This document shows, one piece after another, positions 51,411 through 60,420 of a stretch of DNA of 64,000 bases. The DNA is from Shimwellia blattae DSM 4481 = NBRC 105725. Its GTDB lineage: Bacteria > Pseudomonadota > Gammaproteobacteria > Enterobacterales > Enterobacteriaceae. Below the pieces are notes generated by a model that saw nothing but the letters and a program-made list of their open reading frames with translations, had not been told where the DNA came from and ran no database searches. The stretch spans positions 1,674,001-1,738,000 of the forward strand of contig NC_017910.1 of NCBI RefSeq assembly GCF_000262305.1. The letters are read 5' to 3'. Position 1 is the first letter of the stretch. Every line of letters starts with the position of its first letter. Both the position numbers and the translations under genes were made by a program.

Positions 51411-53459
51411 TCAGATGGCCGGGAAATCCCCGTGCTGGCGGCTGACCAGGGTGAGGATCGAGTAGAGCGCCACCGTTTGCTGATGCTGGTTAACGATCCC
51501 CACATCCCACTCCACCACACCCACCGGGCGATCTTCTGCGGTTTTCTGGGGCTTGGCGGTTTTACGCTTACAGGTCAGACGCACCTGGAGCGTGTCGCCG
51601 ATTTTAACCGGCTCAATAAAGCGCAGGTTCTCCATGCCGTAGTTGGCAATCACCGGGCCTACGCCCGCATCGACAAACATCCCGGCGGCGGCAGAGACCA
51701 CAAAGTAGCCGTGGGCTACCCGCTCGCCAAACAGGGACTCCGCCGCGCCGATAACATCCGTATGGGCGTAGAAATGGTCACCACTCAGGGCGGCAAAGTT
51801 CACGATATCCGCCTCGGTGATGGTGCGCCGACGGGTGAGCAGGCTGTCCCCGATGCGCAGCTCTTCAAAATATTTACGGAACGGGTGCACGCTGTCTTCA
51901 TTCACCCGGGCGCCGCGAACCCACTGCTGGCTGACCGCCGTCAGCATGGACGGGCTGCCCTGGATTGCGGTGCGCTGCATATAGTGCTTCACCGCCCGCA
52001 ACCCGCCCAGCTCCTCACCGCCGCCCGCCCGGCCCGGGCCGCCGTGAACCAGAAGCGGTAACGGTGAACCGTGGCCGGTGGACTCTGCCGCTGAGGCCTG
52101 GTTGAGGATCTGAATACGCCCGTGGGCCCGGGCCGCGCCGAGGATAAACTGGCGCGCGGTGGCTTCGCTGGCGGTGACCAGCGTGCCCGCCAGGCTGCCT
52201 TCACCGGCTCTGGCAAGGGCCATGGCGTGGTCGTGATCGCGGTAGGGCATCAGCGTGGCGACCGGGCCAAAGGCTTCCAGCGCGTGCACTTGCGGGGTTT
52301 CGTCTGGCTGCGGGCACCACAGCAGGGTGACCGGGAAGAAGGCCCCCTCGCTGTGGGGATCGGCCTCGCCGCCCAGTACCACCTGGCAACCGGCCTGCAC
52401 CAGGGCATTAACGTTGCGCTGCACATCGTCGCGCTGCCCGGTGCTGATAAGCGCCCCCATTTTGACCCCTTCCCGGGCAGGATCGCCCACCTGCACGGCA
52501 CTCAGTTTTGCCACCAGAGCCTGCTGCACCTCGGCAACCCGGGCCTGCGGCACCATAATCCGGCGAATGGCGGTACATTTCTGCCCGGCCTTGGCGGTCA
52601 TTTCACGCACCACCTCGCGGATAAACAGCGCAAATTCCGGCTGCTCCGGGGTGACATCTTCTGCCAGCACACAGCAGTTCAGGGAGTCGGCCTCCATGGT
52701 GAACGGCACTGAGCGCTTCACCAGATTCGGGTGGCATTTCAGCTGCTGGCCGGTGGCGGCAGAGCCGGTAAAGGTCACCACGTCCTGGCCGTCCAGATGG
52801 TCCAGCAGATCACCGGCACCCCCGCAAATAATGCTGATTGCGCCCTCCGGCAGCAGGCCGCTGTCGACAATGGATTTGACCATGGCCTGGGCCAGCTGGG
52901 CGCTGGCGGTGCCCGGCTTGACAATAGCCGCCATGCCCGCAAGCCAGGTGGGGGCCAGTTTTTCCAGCATGCCCCAGCAGGGGAAGTTAAAGGCGTTGAT
53001 ATGCACCGCGACCCCGGATTTTGAGGTCAGCACATGGCGGGCGGCAAACTGCCCCTGTTTTGAGAGCGGAATAAGCTCATCTTCCGGCCACAGGGTATCG
53101 TCCGGTAATTCACGATTGCCCAGCCCCGCATAGGCAAACAGGGTGCCTATTCCCCCTTCGATATCCACCCAGCTGTCGGCCCGGGTGGCTCCGGTTTCGG
53201 CAGAAATGGCGTAGAAGGTCTCTTTTTGCGCCAGCAGGTGCTTTGCCAGGGCTTTGAGCATGGCGGCGCGCTGTACAAAGGTCATGGCGCTCAGGGCGGT
53301 TGTCCCGCGTTGCACCGCATAGCGGTGTGCCGCGGCCATATCCAGCCCCTGGCTGGTGACGGCCCACAACGGGGCGCCGCTGATGGCGTGCCGGATAGTC
53401 CGGCCTTCACCCTGGCCGGTCTGCCAGGTGCCCGCTAAGAAACTGGGTAATATCTGCAT
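51411..53459 (-). CDS. paaZ: Oxepin-CoA hydrolase / 3-oxo-5,6-dehydrosuberyl-CoA semialdehyde dehydrogenase
   Basis: 682 residues (E. coli 681), bifunctional. The N-terminal aldehyde dehydrogenase domain (about 1-520) oxidises the semialdehyde; AGQKCTAIRR holds the catalytic-region cysteine. The C-terminal MaoC-like hydratase domain (about 540-680; DIVNFAALSGDHFYAHTD) opens the oxepin ring of the PaaG product. It is divergent from paaA across a 287-bp regulatory region, as in E. coli. GGAGAG precedes the ATG. Confidence 0.97.
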   Translation of the reverse strand: MQILPSFLAGTWQTGQGEGRTIRHAISGAPLWAVTSQGLDMAAAHRYAVQRGTTALSAMTFVQRAAMLKALAKHLLAQKETFYAISAETGATRADSWVDIEGGIGTLFAYAGLGNRELPDDTLWPEDELIPLSKQGQFAARHVLTSKSGVAVHINAFNFPCWGMLEKLAPTWLAGMAAIVKPGTASAQLAQAMVKSIVDSGLLPEGAISIICGGAGDLLDHLDGQDVVTFTGSAATGQQLKCHPNLVKRSVPFTMEADSLNCCVLAEDVTPEQPEFALFIREVVREMTAKAGQKCTAIRRIMVPQARVAEVQQALVAKLSAVQVGDPAREGVKMGALISTGQRDDVQRNVNALVQAGCQVVLGGEADPHSEGAFFPVTLLWCPQPDETPQVHALEAFGPVATLMPYRDHDHAMALARAGEGSLAGTLVTASEATARQFILGAARAHGRIQILNQASAAESTGHGSPLPLLVHGGPGRAGGGEELGGLRAVKHYMQRTAIQGSPSMLTAVSQQWVRGARVNEDSVHPFRKYFEELRIGDSLLTRRRTITEADIVNFAALSGDHFYAHTDVIGAAESLFGERVAHGYFVVSAAAGMFVDAGVGPVIANYGMENLRFIEPVKIGDTLQVRLTCKRKTAKPQKTAEDRPVGVVEWDVGIVNQHQQTVALYSILTLVSRQHGDFPAI

Positions 53460-53503
53460 TTTACTCTCCGCTAACCACTTCGCTGTAATGACTAGATGTT
53501 TAA

Positions 53504-53518
53504 ATTATGAATCATAAA
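53504..53518 (-). promoter_or_regulatory. PaaX-like operator on the paaZ side
   Basis: On the minus strand TTTATGATTCATAAT fits the PaaX consensus as I recall it (WWTRTGATTCGYGWT) at 13 of 15 positions. It lies about 50 bases upstream of paaZ. Confidence 0.5.
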
Positions 53519-53616
53519 AAGCAAGATTAAATTTAATCATTTATTAACAATGTGATGCAGGATACCTGCGCGCATTGTTTTAATATGTTGATTTTGCGGG
53601 TATTTTGATAATTTAT

Positions 53617-53632
53617 CGTGAGTTTCATCACA
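53617..53632. promoter_or_regulatory. CRP-like site in the paaZ-paaA region
   Basis: CGTGA-GTTTCA-TCACA matches the CRP consensus TGTGA-N6-TCACA at nine of ten positions. In E. coli paa is CRP-dependent. A possible paaA promoter, TTAACA (53662) and CATAAA (53686), would place it near -73. Confidence 0.6.
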
Positions 53633-53688
53633 AACGCCCCGCAGGCGTTTTGCGCATATCATTAACATTGATGTAACTTCACCTTCAT

Positions 53689-53703
53689 AAAGTGATTCGC
53701 TTT
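53689..53703 (+). promoter_or_regulatory. PaaX-like operator on the paaA side
   Basis: AAAGTGATTCGCTTT fits WWTRTGATTCGYGWT at 13 of 15 positions and contains the exact core TGATTCGC. It overlaps the expected paaA start region, suitable for repression. Confidence 0.55.
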
Positions 53704-53746
53704 TAATTTAATTTACCGCAAAACTGGAATCATAAAAGGTGATGTC

Positions 53747-54682
53747 GTGAGTGATGAACAGCAACGCCGCTTTGATCAGCGCATAGCCAGCGAAACGGCC
53801 ATTGAGCCGCAGGACTGGATGCCGGATGCCTACCGTAAAACGCTGATTCGCCAGATTGGTCAGCACGCGCACTCTGAAGTGGTTGGCATGCTGCCGGAAG
53901 GTAACTGGCTGACCCGCGCCCCGAGCCTGCGGCGCAAAGCCATTCTGCTGGCCAAAGTGCAGGATGAAGCAGGCCACGGGCTGTACCTCTACAGCGCCGC
54001 AGAGACCCTGGGCTGCGCCCGGGAAGATCTCTACCAGAAGCTGCTGGACAACCAGATGAAGTATTCGTCCATCTTTAACTATCCCACCCTGACCTGGGCA
54101 GACGTACCGGTGATTGGCTGGCTGGTGGATGGTGCCGCCATCGTCAACCAGGTGGCCTTATGCCGCACCTCTTACGGCCCTTACGCCCGGGCGATGGTGA
54201 AAATCTGTAAAGAGGAGAGTTTTCACCAGCGCCAGGGGTATGAAGCCTGCACGGTACTGGCGAACGGGAGCGACGCGCAGCGCCAGATGCTCCAGGACGC
54301 CATTAACCGCTTCTGGTGGCCGGCCCTGATGATGTTTGGCCCCGGCGATGACAACTCCCCGAACAGCGCCCGCAGCCTGGCGTGGAAAATTAAGCTCCAC
54401 ACCAACGATGAGCTGCGCCAGCGGTTTGTGGATAACACCGTCCCCCAGGTTGAGCTGCTGGGCATGACCGTGCCGGATGCGGATTTGTACTTTGACGAGG
54501 CCACCGGCCACTACCGGTTTGGCGAGATCAACTGGGATGAGTTCAACCAGGTGATCGCCGGGCAGGGTATCTGCAATGAAGAGCGTCTGGCGGCGAAGCG
54601 TCAGGCATGGGAAGCCGGAGCCTGGGTCCGGGAAGCGGCCCTGGCGTGGTCGGCAAAACAAGCAGCGCCAGACGCGGCGTGA
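53747..54682 (+). CDS. paaA: Phenylacetyl-CoA epoxidase, catalytic subunit
   Basis: 311 residues (E. coli 309). Di-iron monooxygenase subunit that epoxidises the ring of phenylacetyl-CoA. Iron-binding motifs are in KVQDEAGHGLYLYSAAE and CKEESFHQRQGYE. It starts with GTG at 53747 behind AAAGGTGATGTC, aligned with the E. coli N-terminus. It is the first gene of the paaABCDEFGHIJK operon. Confidence 0.96.
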   Translation: MSDEQQRRFDQRIASETAIEPQDWMPDAYRKTLIRQIGQHAHSEVVGMLPEGNWLTRAPSLRRKAILLAKVQDEAGHGLYLYSAAETLGCAREDLYQKLLDNQMKYSSIFNYPTLTWADVPVIGWLVDGAAIVNQVALCRTSYGPYARAMVKICKEESFHQRQGYEACTVLANGSDAQRQMLQDAINRFWWPALMMFGPGDDNSPNSARSLAWKIKLHTNDELRQRFVDNTVPQVELLGMTVPDADLYFDEATGHYRFGEINWDEFNQVIAGQGICNEERLAAKRQAWEAGAWVREAALAWSAKQAAPDAA

Positions 54683-54692
54683 GGAGAGCACC

Positions 54693-54980
54693 ATGAGCAA
54701 AATTTACTGGCCGTTATATGAAGTGTTTGTGCGTAACAAGCAGGGGTTGTCCCACCGTCATGTGGGGAGCCTGCACGCCGCGGATGATCAGATGGCGCTG
54801 GAAAATGCCCGCGATGCCTATACCCGGCGTAATGAAGGCTGCTCCATCTGGGTGGTGAAGGCCAGCGCCATTACCGCCTCCCAGCCGGAAGAGCGCGGGG
54901 CGTTTTTCGACCCGGCAGATACCAAAGTGTACCGCCACCCGACATTTTACACGCTGCCCGACGGCATTGAGCACATGTGA
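54693..54980 (+). CDS. paaB: Phenylacetyl-CoA epoxidase subunit PaaB
   Basis: 95 residues, the E. coli length. A small subunit that bridges PaaAC heterodimers in the epoxidase. The whole protein is conserved (WPLYEVFVRNKQGLSHRHVG; YRHPTFYTLPDG). GAGGAGAGCACC overlaps the paaA stop region and leads into the ATG at 54693; the longer ORF upstream is a shadow of paaA. Confidence 0.96.
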   Translation: MSKIYWPLYEVFVRNKQGLSHRHVGSLHAADDQMALENARDAYTRRNEGCSIWVVKASAITASQPEERGAFFDPADTKVYRHPTFYTLPDGIEHM

Positions 54981-54988
54981 GGTCTCCC

Positions 54989-55747
54989 GTGACTGAATTA
55001 ACTCCACTGGCCTTTTATACCCGCCACCTGGGCGACAACAGCCTGGTGTTATCCCAGCGGCTGTGTGCCTGGTGCGGCTTTGCGCCGGAGCTGGAAATCG
55101 ATCTGGCGCTGGCCAATATCGGGCTTGATCTGCTGGGCCAGGCGCGCAATTTGCTGACCTACTCCGCCAGTCTGACCGACAGCACGCTGGATGAAGACCA
55201 GCTGGCCTATGGCCGCGACGAGCGCCAGTACACCAATGTATTACTGGCAGAACAGCCCAACGGCGAGTTCAGCGACACCCTGGTGCGCCAGTACCTGATG
55301 GACGCCTGGCACCTGCCTTTATATCAGCGCCTGGTGGAGAGCCGCGATCCGGGCCTGGCCGCCATTGCCGCCAAAGCGGTCAAAGAGGTGCGCTACCACC
55401 TGCGCTTTAGCCGTGGCTGGCTGGTCCGCCTGGGCCAGGGCACGGCCCTCTCAAACCAGAAAATGCAGCAGGCGCTGGATAATCTGTGGCGCTTTAGCGG
55501 CGAAATGTTTGTTGCCTCTCCCCAGGAGCAGGCACTGGCAGAGCAGGGAATCATCCCGGCGGCAGAGAGCCTGAAGGCGCCGTGGCTGGCAGAAGTGCAC
55601 AGCGGTATTGCCGATGCCGGGCTGGTACTGCCGGCCAGCGTCCCGTACCGCACTGGCGGTAAGCAGGGGCTGCACAGCGAACACCTGGGCCCGCTGCTGG
55701 CTGAAATGCAGTACCTGCAGCGCGCCTACCCCGGGCAGCAGTGGTAA
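54989..55747 (+). CDS. paaC: Phenylacetyl-CoA epoxidase structural subunit
   Basis: 252 residues (E. coli 248). A ferritin-like helical subunit that pairs with PaaA but lacks its own iron site. Conserved LEIDLALANIGLDLLGQAR, KEVRYHLRFSRGWLVRLG and HLGPLLAEMQYLQR. I chose the GTG at 54989, with GAGG six bases upstream; a GTG at 54977 overlaps the paaB stop and has no site. Confidence 0.95.
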   Translation: MTELTPLAFYTRHLGDNSLVLSQRLCAWCGFAPELEIDLALANIGLDLLGQARNLLTYSASLTDSTLDEDQLAYGRDERQYTNVLLAEQPNGEFSDTLVRQYLMDAWHLPLYQRLVESRDPGLAAIAAKAVKEVRYHLRFSRGWLVRLGQGTALSNQKMQQALDNLWRFSGEMFVASPQEQALAEQGIIPAAESLKAPWLAEVHSGIADAGLVLPASVPYRTGGKQGLHSEHLGPLLAEMQYLQRAYPGQQW

Positions 55748-55761
55748 CCGCGGAGAGACAC

Positions 55762-56274
55762 ATGCAGCAGACACCTGACACCCAGACCCTGAACCTGGTG
55801 GCCCCGGAAATCCGGCGTATCTGGAACAGTCTGGCCACGATAAGTGACCCGGAGATCCCGGTGCTGACCATTACCGATCTTGGCATGGTGCGCAGTGTGC
55901 GCCAGCAGGAGGATGGCTGGCACATCGGATTTACGCCGACCTATTCCGGGTGTCCCGCCACTGAGTTTCTGATAACCGCCATTAAGCAGGTGCTGAGCGG
56001 GCAGGGGTTCTCCCCGGTGCAGGTGGATGTGCAGTTACACCCGGCCTGGACCACCGACTGGATGACCAGCAGCGCCCGCGAGCGGTTGCGCGAATACGGG
56101 ATAAGCCCCCCCCAGGGGCACAGTTGCCACGCTATTGTGCCGGAGCAGGTGTGCTGCCCGCGCTGCGGCAGTGAGCACACCGGGCTTATCAGTGAATTTG
56201 GCTCCACGGCCTGTAAAGCGCTGTACCGCTGCAATAGCTGCCGCGAGCCTTTCGACTATTTCAAATGTATCTGA
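55762..56274 (+). CDS. paaD: Phenylacetyl-CoA epoxidase maturation protein PaaD
   Basis: 170 residues. An N-terminal MIP18/DUF59 domain (about 15-90; ATISDPEIPVLTITDLGMV) and a C-terminal zinc-ribbon-like region (CCPRCGSEHT, CNSCREPFDYFKC). It is thought to help assemble iron or Fe-S centres of the epoxidase. CGGAGAG precedes the ATG at 55762. Confidence 0.95.
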   Translation: MQQTPDTQTLNLVAPEIRRIWNSLATISDPEIPVLTITDLGMVRSVRQQEDGWHIGFTPTYSGCPATEFLITAIKQVLSGQGFSPVQVDVQLHPAWTTDWMTSSARERLREYGISPPQGHSCHAIVPEQVCCPRCGSEHTGLISEFGSTACKALYRCNSCREPFDYFKCI

Positions 56275-56281
56275 GGTTGCC

Positions 56282-57340
56282 ATGACAACGTTTCACTCCC
56301 TGAAAGTGGCAAAAATTGAGCCGGAAACCCGGGACGCAGTGGCGATCACGTTTGCCGTTCCGGAGGCACTGGCGGAGGAATACCGCTTTGTCCCGGGCCA
56401 GCACCTGACGCTGCGCACCCGCATCGGCGGTGAAGAGCTGCGCCGCTGCTACTCCATCTGCCGCCCGGCAGCGAAGGGGGAAATCTCCGTGGCGGTCAAA
56501 GCCATTGATGGCGGGCGCTTTTCCCGCTATGCCGTGACCGATCTGCACCCGGGGATGACCCTGGACGTGATGGTCCCCCAGGGGCAGTTTGGCTACCAGC
56601 CCCGGCCCCAGACCCGGGGAAACTATCTGGCTCTGGCGGTGGGCTCCGGCATTACGCCGATGCTGGCGATTATCGCCACCACCCTTGATACCGAGCGCGA
56701 GAGCTTTTTTACCCTGATTTACGGCAACCGCTCCAGCGACAGCATGATGTTCCGCCAGGGGCTGGCGGATCTGAAAGACCGCTACGGCCAGCGCCTGCAA
56801 CTGGTCTATCTGTTCAGCCAGCAGGCCCAGGACAGCGAACTGCTCAGCGGCCGGCCGGATGGCGACAAGCTGCGGGCACTGGGGGAGCAACTGCTGGACT
56901 TCCCGGGCTTTGACCGCACCTTTATTTGCGGCCCCCACACCATGATGGAAGAGGCCAGAGAGACCCTGACCGGGCTGGGCGTTCCCGCCGGGAAGATTTT
57001 TATCGAACATTTTGCCACCGCCGGTACACCGGTACGCAGCCGCACCAGCACCCAGTCGGTGGGCCGCCGCGTCACCCTGCGCCAGGATGGCCGCGACCGG
57101 CAGATAACCCTCAGCGCAGAGGACGACAGCATTCTTGATGCGGCACTGCGCCAGGGCAGCGAACTGCCTTACGCCTGCAAAGGGGGGGTATGCGCCACCT
57201 GTAAATGCAAGGTGCTACAGGGTGAAGTGGAGATGGGGCTGAACTACAGCCTTGAACCGGAGCAGATTGCCGCCGGGTATGTACTGAGCTGCCAGGCCCT
57301 GCCGAAAGGCGACGGGGTGGTACTGGATTTTGATGTGTAG
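56282..57340 (+). CDS. paaE: Phenylacetyl-CoA epoxidase reductase subunit
   Basis: 352 residues (E. coli 356). Passes electrons from NADPH to PaaA. FAD-binding domain (about 5-105; RRCYSICRPA), NAD-binding domain (about 110-235; AVGSGITPMLAI, FICGPHTMM) and a C-terminal 2Fe-2S ferredoxin domain with YACKGGVCATCKCKV. The ATG at 56282 is seven bases after the paaD stop; the upstream ORF extension overlaps paaD. Confidence 0.96.
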   Translation: MTTFHSLKVAKIEPETRDAVAITFAVPEALAEEYRFVPGQHLTLRTRIGGEELRRCYSICRPAAKGEISVAVKAIDGGRFSRYAVTDLHPGMTLDVMVPQGQFGYQPRPQTRGNYLALAVGSGITPMLAIIATTLDTERESFFTLIYGNRSSDSMMFRQGLADLKDRYGQRLQLVYLFSQQAQDSELLSGRPDGDKLRALGEQLLDFPGFDRTFICGPHTMMEEARETLTGLGVPAGKIFIEHFATAGTPVRSRTSTQSVGRRVTLRQDGRDRQITLSAEDDSILDAALRQGSELPYACKGGVCATCKCKVLQGEVEMGLNYSLEPEQIAAGYVLSCQALPKGDGVVLDFDV

Positions 57341-57348
57341 GGGCCACC

Positions 57349-58116
57349 ATGAGCGCACTGATTTCTGAACAACAAGGCCGCGTGCTGACCCTGACGCTAA
57401 ACCGTCCCGAGGCCCGCAACGCCCTGAATAACAGCCTGCTGACCGGGCTTGCCGATGCGCTGGAAGCCGCCGCCGGAGATCCGGGGGTGGGGGCGGTGGT
57501 TATCACCGGGCAGCCGCGCTTTTTTGCTGCCGGTGCCGATCTGCGCGAAATGGCCAGCCGGGGGCTGGCCGACACCTTAAACGATCCGCGCCCGCTCATC
57601 TGGCAGCGGCTGGATAATTTCCCTAAACCGCTGATTGCGGCGGTCAATGGCTATGCCCTGGGGGCCGGTTGCGAGCTGGTATTGCTGTGCGATCTGGTGA
57701 TCGCCGGGGATAACGCCAGCTTCGGGCTGCCGGAGATAACCCTCGGGCTGATGCCGGGGGCCGGGGGCACCCAGCGGCTGATTCGCACCGTGGGCAAAGC
57801 CCTTGCCAGCCGGATGGTGCTGAGCGGGGAGGCCATCTCCGCCGCCCGGGCACAGGAAGCGGGTCTGGTGGCGGAGGTACACCCCGCCGCCCTGACCCTG
57901 GAATACGCGCAGCGGCTGGCCGCGAAGATAGCCGGTCACGCGCCCCTGGCGCTGCAGGCGGCCAAACAGTCCCTGCGCCAGAGCCAGGAAAGTGGTCTGG
58001 CCCTGGGGCTGAAGCAGGAGCGCACTCTGTTTACCCTGCTGGCCGCCACTGACGATCGCCGGGAAGGGATCGCCGCTTTTCTGGAAAAACGCTCGCCGAA
58101 TTTTACAGGACGCTAA
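57349..58116 (+). CDS. paaF: 2,3-Dehydroadipyl-CoA hydratase
   Basis: 255 residues, the E. coli length. Crotonase-fold enzyme that hydrates 2,3-dehydroadipyl-CoA in the beta-oxidation part of the pathway. Oxyanion-hole motifs AAGADLREMA and NGYALGAGCELVLLCDLVIA, with the hydratase glutamate in LPEITLGLMPGAGGTQRL. Confidence 0.96.
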   Translation: MSALISEQQGRVLTLTLNRPEARNALNNSLLTGLADALEAAAGDPGVGAVVITGQPRFFAAGADLREMASRGLADTLNDPRPLIWQRLDNFPKPLIAAVNGYALGAGCELVLLCDLVIAGDNASFGLPEITLGLMPGAGGTQRLIRTVGKALASRMVLSGEAISAARAQEAGLVAEVHPAALTLEYAQRLAAKIAGHAPLALQAAKQSLRQSQESGLALGLKQERTLFTLLAATDDRREGIAAFLEKRSPNFTGR

Positions 58117-58118
58117 CC

Positions 58119-58907
58119 ATGGAAAACCTGATTGTTTGTGATGTTCAGCAGGGGGTCATGACCCTGACGTTAAACCGTCCTGAGCGCCTCAATAGTTTTA
58201 ATGATGCTATGCACCGGCAGCTGGCCGGTTTCCTGACCCAGGCCGAGCGCGACGACAGTATCCGCTGCCTGCTGATAACCGGTGCCGGGCGCGGATTCTG
58301 CGCCGGTCAGGATCTTAACGATCGTAATGTCGATCCTGCCGGGGATGCCCCGGACCTTGGCTACTCCGTTGAGGCCTTCTACAACCCGCTGGTGCGCCGC
58401 CTGGCGCGGCTGCCAAAGCCGGTGATTGCCGCGGTCAACGGCGTGGCGGCTGGCGCTGGCGCCACCCTGGCTCTGGGCTGCGATATGGTGATTGCCGCCC
58501 GCTCCGCCAGTTTTGTGATGGCGTTCAGCAAGCTGGGGCTGATCCCCGATTGCGGCGGCACCTGGTTCCTGCCCCGGGTCGCCGGGCGGGCCCGCGCTAT
58601 GGGGCTGGCCCTGACCGGTGGCAAGCTCAGTGCCGAACAGGCGGCGGAGTGGGGCATGATCTGGCAGCTGGTGGAGGATGCGGATCTGCACGACACCAGT
58701 ATCGCCCAGGCGCGCCACTTCGCGACCCAGCCCACCTATGGCCTGGGGCTGATTAAACAGGCGCTGCTGGCGGCAGAGCATAACACCCTTGACCAGCAGC
58801 TTGATGTGGAGCGGGATTACCAGCGCCTGGCCGGGCGCAGCGCCGACTACCGGGAAGGGGTTGCCGCCTTCCTGGCGAAACGCACGCCGCAGTTCCGGGG
58901 GAAATAA
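58119..58907 (+). CDS. paaG: 1,2-Epoxyphenylacetyl-CoA isomerase
   Basis: 262 residues, the E. coli length. Crotonase-family isomerase that turns the epoxide into oxepin-CoA. Motifs GFCAGQDLNDRNVD and NGVAAGAGATLALGCDMVIA form the oxyanion hole. In FSKLGLIPDCGGTWFLPR an aspartate follows the proline, as in isomerases, where hydratases such as PaaF carry a second glutamate. It starts two bases after the paaF stop. Confidence 0.95.
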   Translation: MENLIVCDVQQGVMTLTLNRPERLNSFNDAMHRQLAGFLTQAERDDSIRCLLITGAGRGFCAGQDLNDRNVDPAGDAPDLGYSVEAFYNPLVRRLARLPKPVIAAVNGVAAGAGATLALGCDMVIAARSASFVMAFSKLGLIPDCGGTWFLPRVAGRARAMGLALTGGKLSAEQAAEWGMIWQLVEDADLHDTSIAQARHFATQPTYGLGLIKQALLAAEHNTLDQQLDVERDYQRLAGRSADYREGVAAFLAKRTPQFRGK

Positions 58908-58908
58908 C

Positions 58909-60420
58909 ATGCAGATCAGCGAACAGACCCGTATTGCCGTTATCGGCAGCGGCACCATGGGGGCGGGCATCGCCCAGCTGGCCGCCAGCGCCGGACACCA
59001 GGTTCAGCTTTATGACATCTCCCCCCAGGCGATTACCCGGGGGCTGGAGGGAATTGCCCGCAGCCTGCAGGGGCGGGTGGACAAAGGCCGCCTGACGACA
59101 GAGCAGTACCAGGCGATACTCGGGCGGCTCAGCGCCGCAGAGCAGTTAAGCGAGCTTGCCGGGGCGGATATTGTCATTGAAGCGGCAGCAGAAAAGCTGG
59201 AGATCAAACAGCAGCTCTTCCGGGCCCTGGCGGAGATCTGCGCCCCGCAAACCCTGCTGACCACCAATACGTCATCTATCTCGGTCACCGCGATTGCCAG
59301 CGGGATCCCGAACCCCGGGCGGGTGGCCGGGCTGCACTTCTTTAACCCGGCACCGGTAATGAAACTGGTGGAAGTGGTCAGGGGGCTCGACAGCAGCCCG
59401 CAAACCATCGACACCCTGTGCCAGCTGGCCCAGCGCTGGGGGAAAACCCCGGTGCGCTGCCAGTCAACCCCGGGCTTTATTGTGAACCGCGTTGCCCGGC
59501 CCTATTACGCGGAAGCCTGGCGCGCCCTGGAGGAGCAGGTGGCCCCGGCGGCGGTGATTGATGCGGCCCTGCGCGACGGCGCCCGCTTTCCGATGGGTCC
59601 GCTGGAGCTGACCGACATGATAGGCCAGGACGTGAACTTTGCGGTGACCTGCTCGGTATTTAACGCCTTCTGGCAAGAGCGCCGCTTCCTGCCTTCGCTG
59701 GTGCAGCAGGAGCTGGTGCTGGCCGGAAAGTGGGGGCGCAAAACCGGTCAGGGGGTGTATGGCTGGCCCCGGGAAGCGCAGGCGCTGCCGGTGGTGGAGC
59801 CGCTGGCGGATAGCGCCGCTGCCCGGGTGCAGCGCAAAGGGGGGCCGGGCATGTGGCTCAACGGTATGGCCCAGCTGACGGCCCACTTTGACCAGAGCGA
59901 CGTGGTGGCCGATGTGCCGTTCCTTGAACTGGATGAGGTGCTGGTGATGGCAACCAGCGGTGAGACGGCCCAGCAGCTCTCCCGGCGCTATCAGCGCCCG
60001 GTAGTGGTGCTGGATCTGGCGGATGACTACCTCAACGGCGCCCTGGTGGTGATGGCGGCCGCCGCCACCAACCGCCCGGAACAGACAGAGAAAGTGATCC
60101 ACTTCTTCCAGCAGCGGGACAAGCAAGTGCTGCTGGTGGCGGACTACCCCGGCCTGCTGGCCTGGCGCACGGTAGCCATGCTGGTTAACGAAGCGCTCGA
60201 TGCGGTGCAAAAAGGGGTGGCCTGCCCGGAGGATGTGGACGTGGCTATGCGCCTGGGAGTCAATTATCCCCACGGGCCGCTGGCCTGGGGAGAGTCACTG
60301 GGCTGGCAGCGGGTGCTGACGGTACTGGAAAACCTGCAAAAACATTATGGCGAGGAGCGCTACCGCCCCAGCTCGCTGTTGCGGGAGCGCGCCCTGATGG
60401 AGAAACACTATGAGCAATAG
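58909..60420 (+). CDS. paaH: 3-Hydroxyadipyl-CoA dehydrogenase
   Basis: 503 residues, longer than the E. coli protein (475). Oxidises 3-hydroxyadipyl-CoA with NAD. The Rossmann motif IAVIGSGTMGAGIAQLA is at the N-terminus; FNPAPVMKLVEVV and TPGFIVNRVARPYYAEAWR follow. Two C-terminal HCDH domains are present (about 185-285 and 405-495), with the extra residues in the linker. The ATG at 58909 is one base after the paaG stop; the upstream ORF overlaps paaG. Confidence 0.95.
   Translation: MQISEQTRIAVIGSGTMGAGIAQLAASAGHQVQLYDISPQAITRGLEGIARSLQGRVDKGRLTTEQYQAILGRLSAAEQLSELAGADIVIEAAAEKLEIKQQLFRALAEICAPQTLLTTNTSSISVTAIASGIPNPGRVAGLHFFNPAPVMKLVEVVRGLDSSPQTIDTLCQLAQRWGKTPVRCQSTPGFIVNRVARPYYAEAWRALEEQVAPAAVIDAALRDGARFPMGPLELTDMIGQDVNFAVTCSVFNAFWQERRFLPSLVQQELVLAGKWGRKTGQGVYGWPREAQALPVVEPLADSAAARVQRKGGPGMWLNGMAQLTAHFDQSDVVADVPFLELDEVLVMATSGETAQQLSRRYQRPVVVLDLADDYLNGALVVMAAAATNRPEQTEKVIHFFQQRDKQVLLVADYPGLLAWRTVAMLVNEALDAVQKGVACPEDVDVAMRLGVNYPHGPLAWGESLGWQRVLTVLENLQKHYGEERYRPSSLLRERALMEKHYEQ

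Noticed and set aside
54977..54988. GTG start for paaC at 54977
   Set aside because: It overlaps the paaB stop and lacks a ribosome site, while the GTG at 54989 has GAGG at six bases and the family N-terminus.
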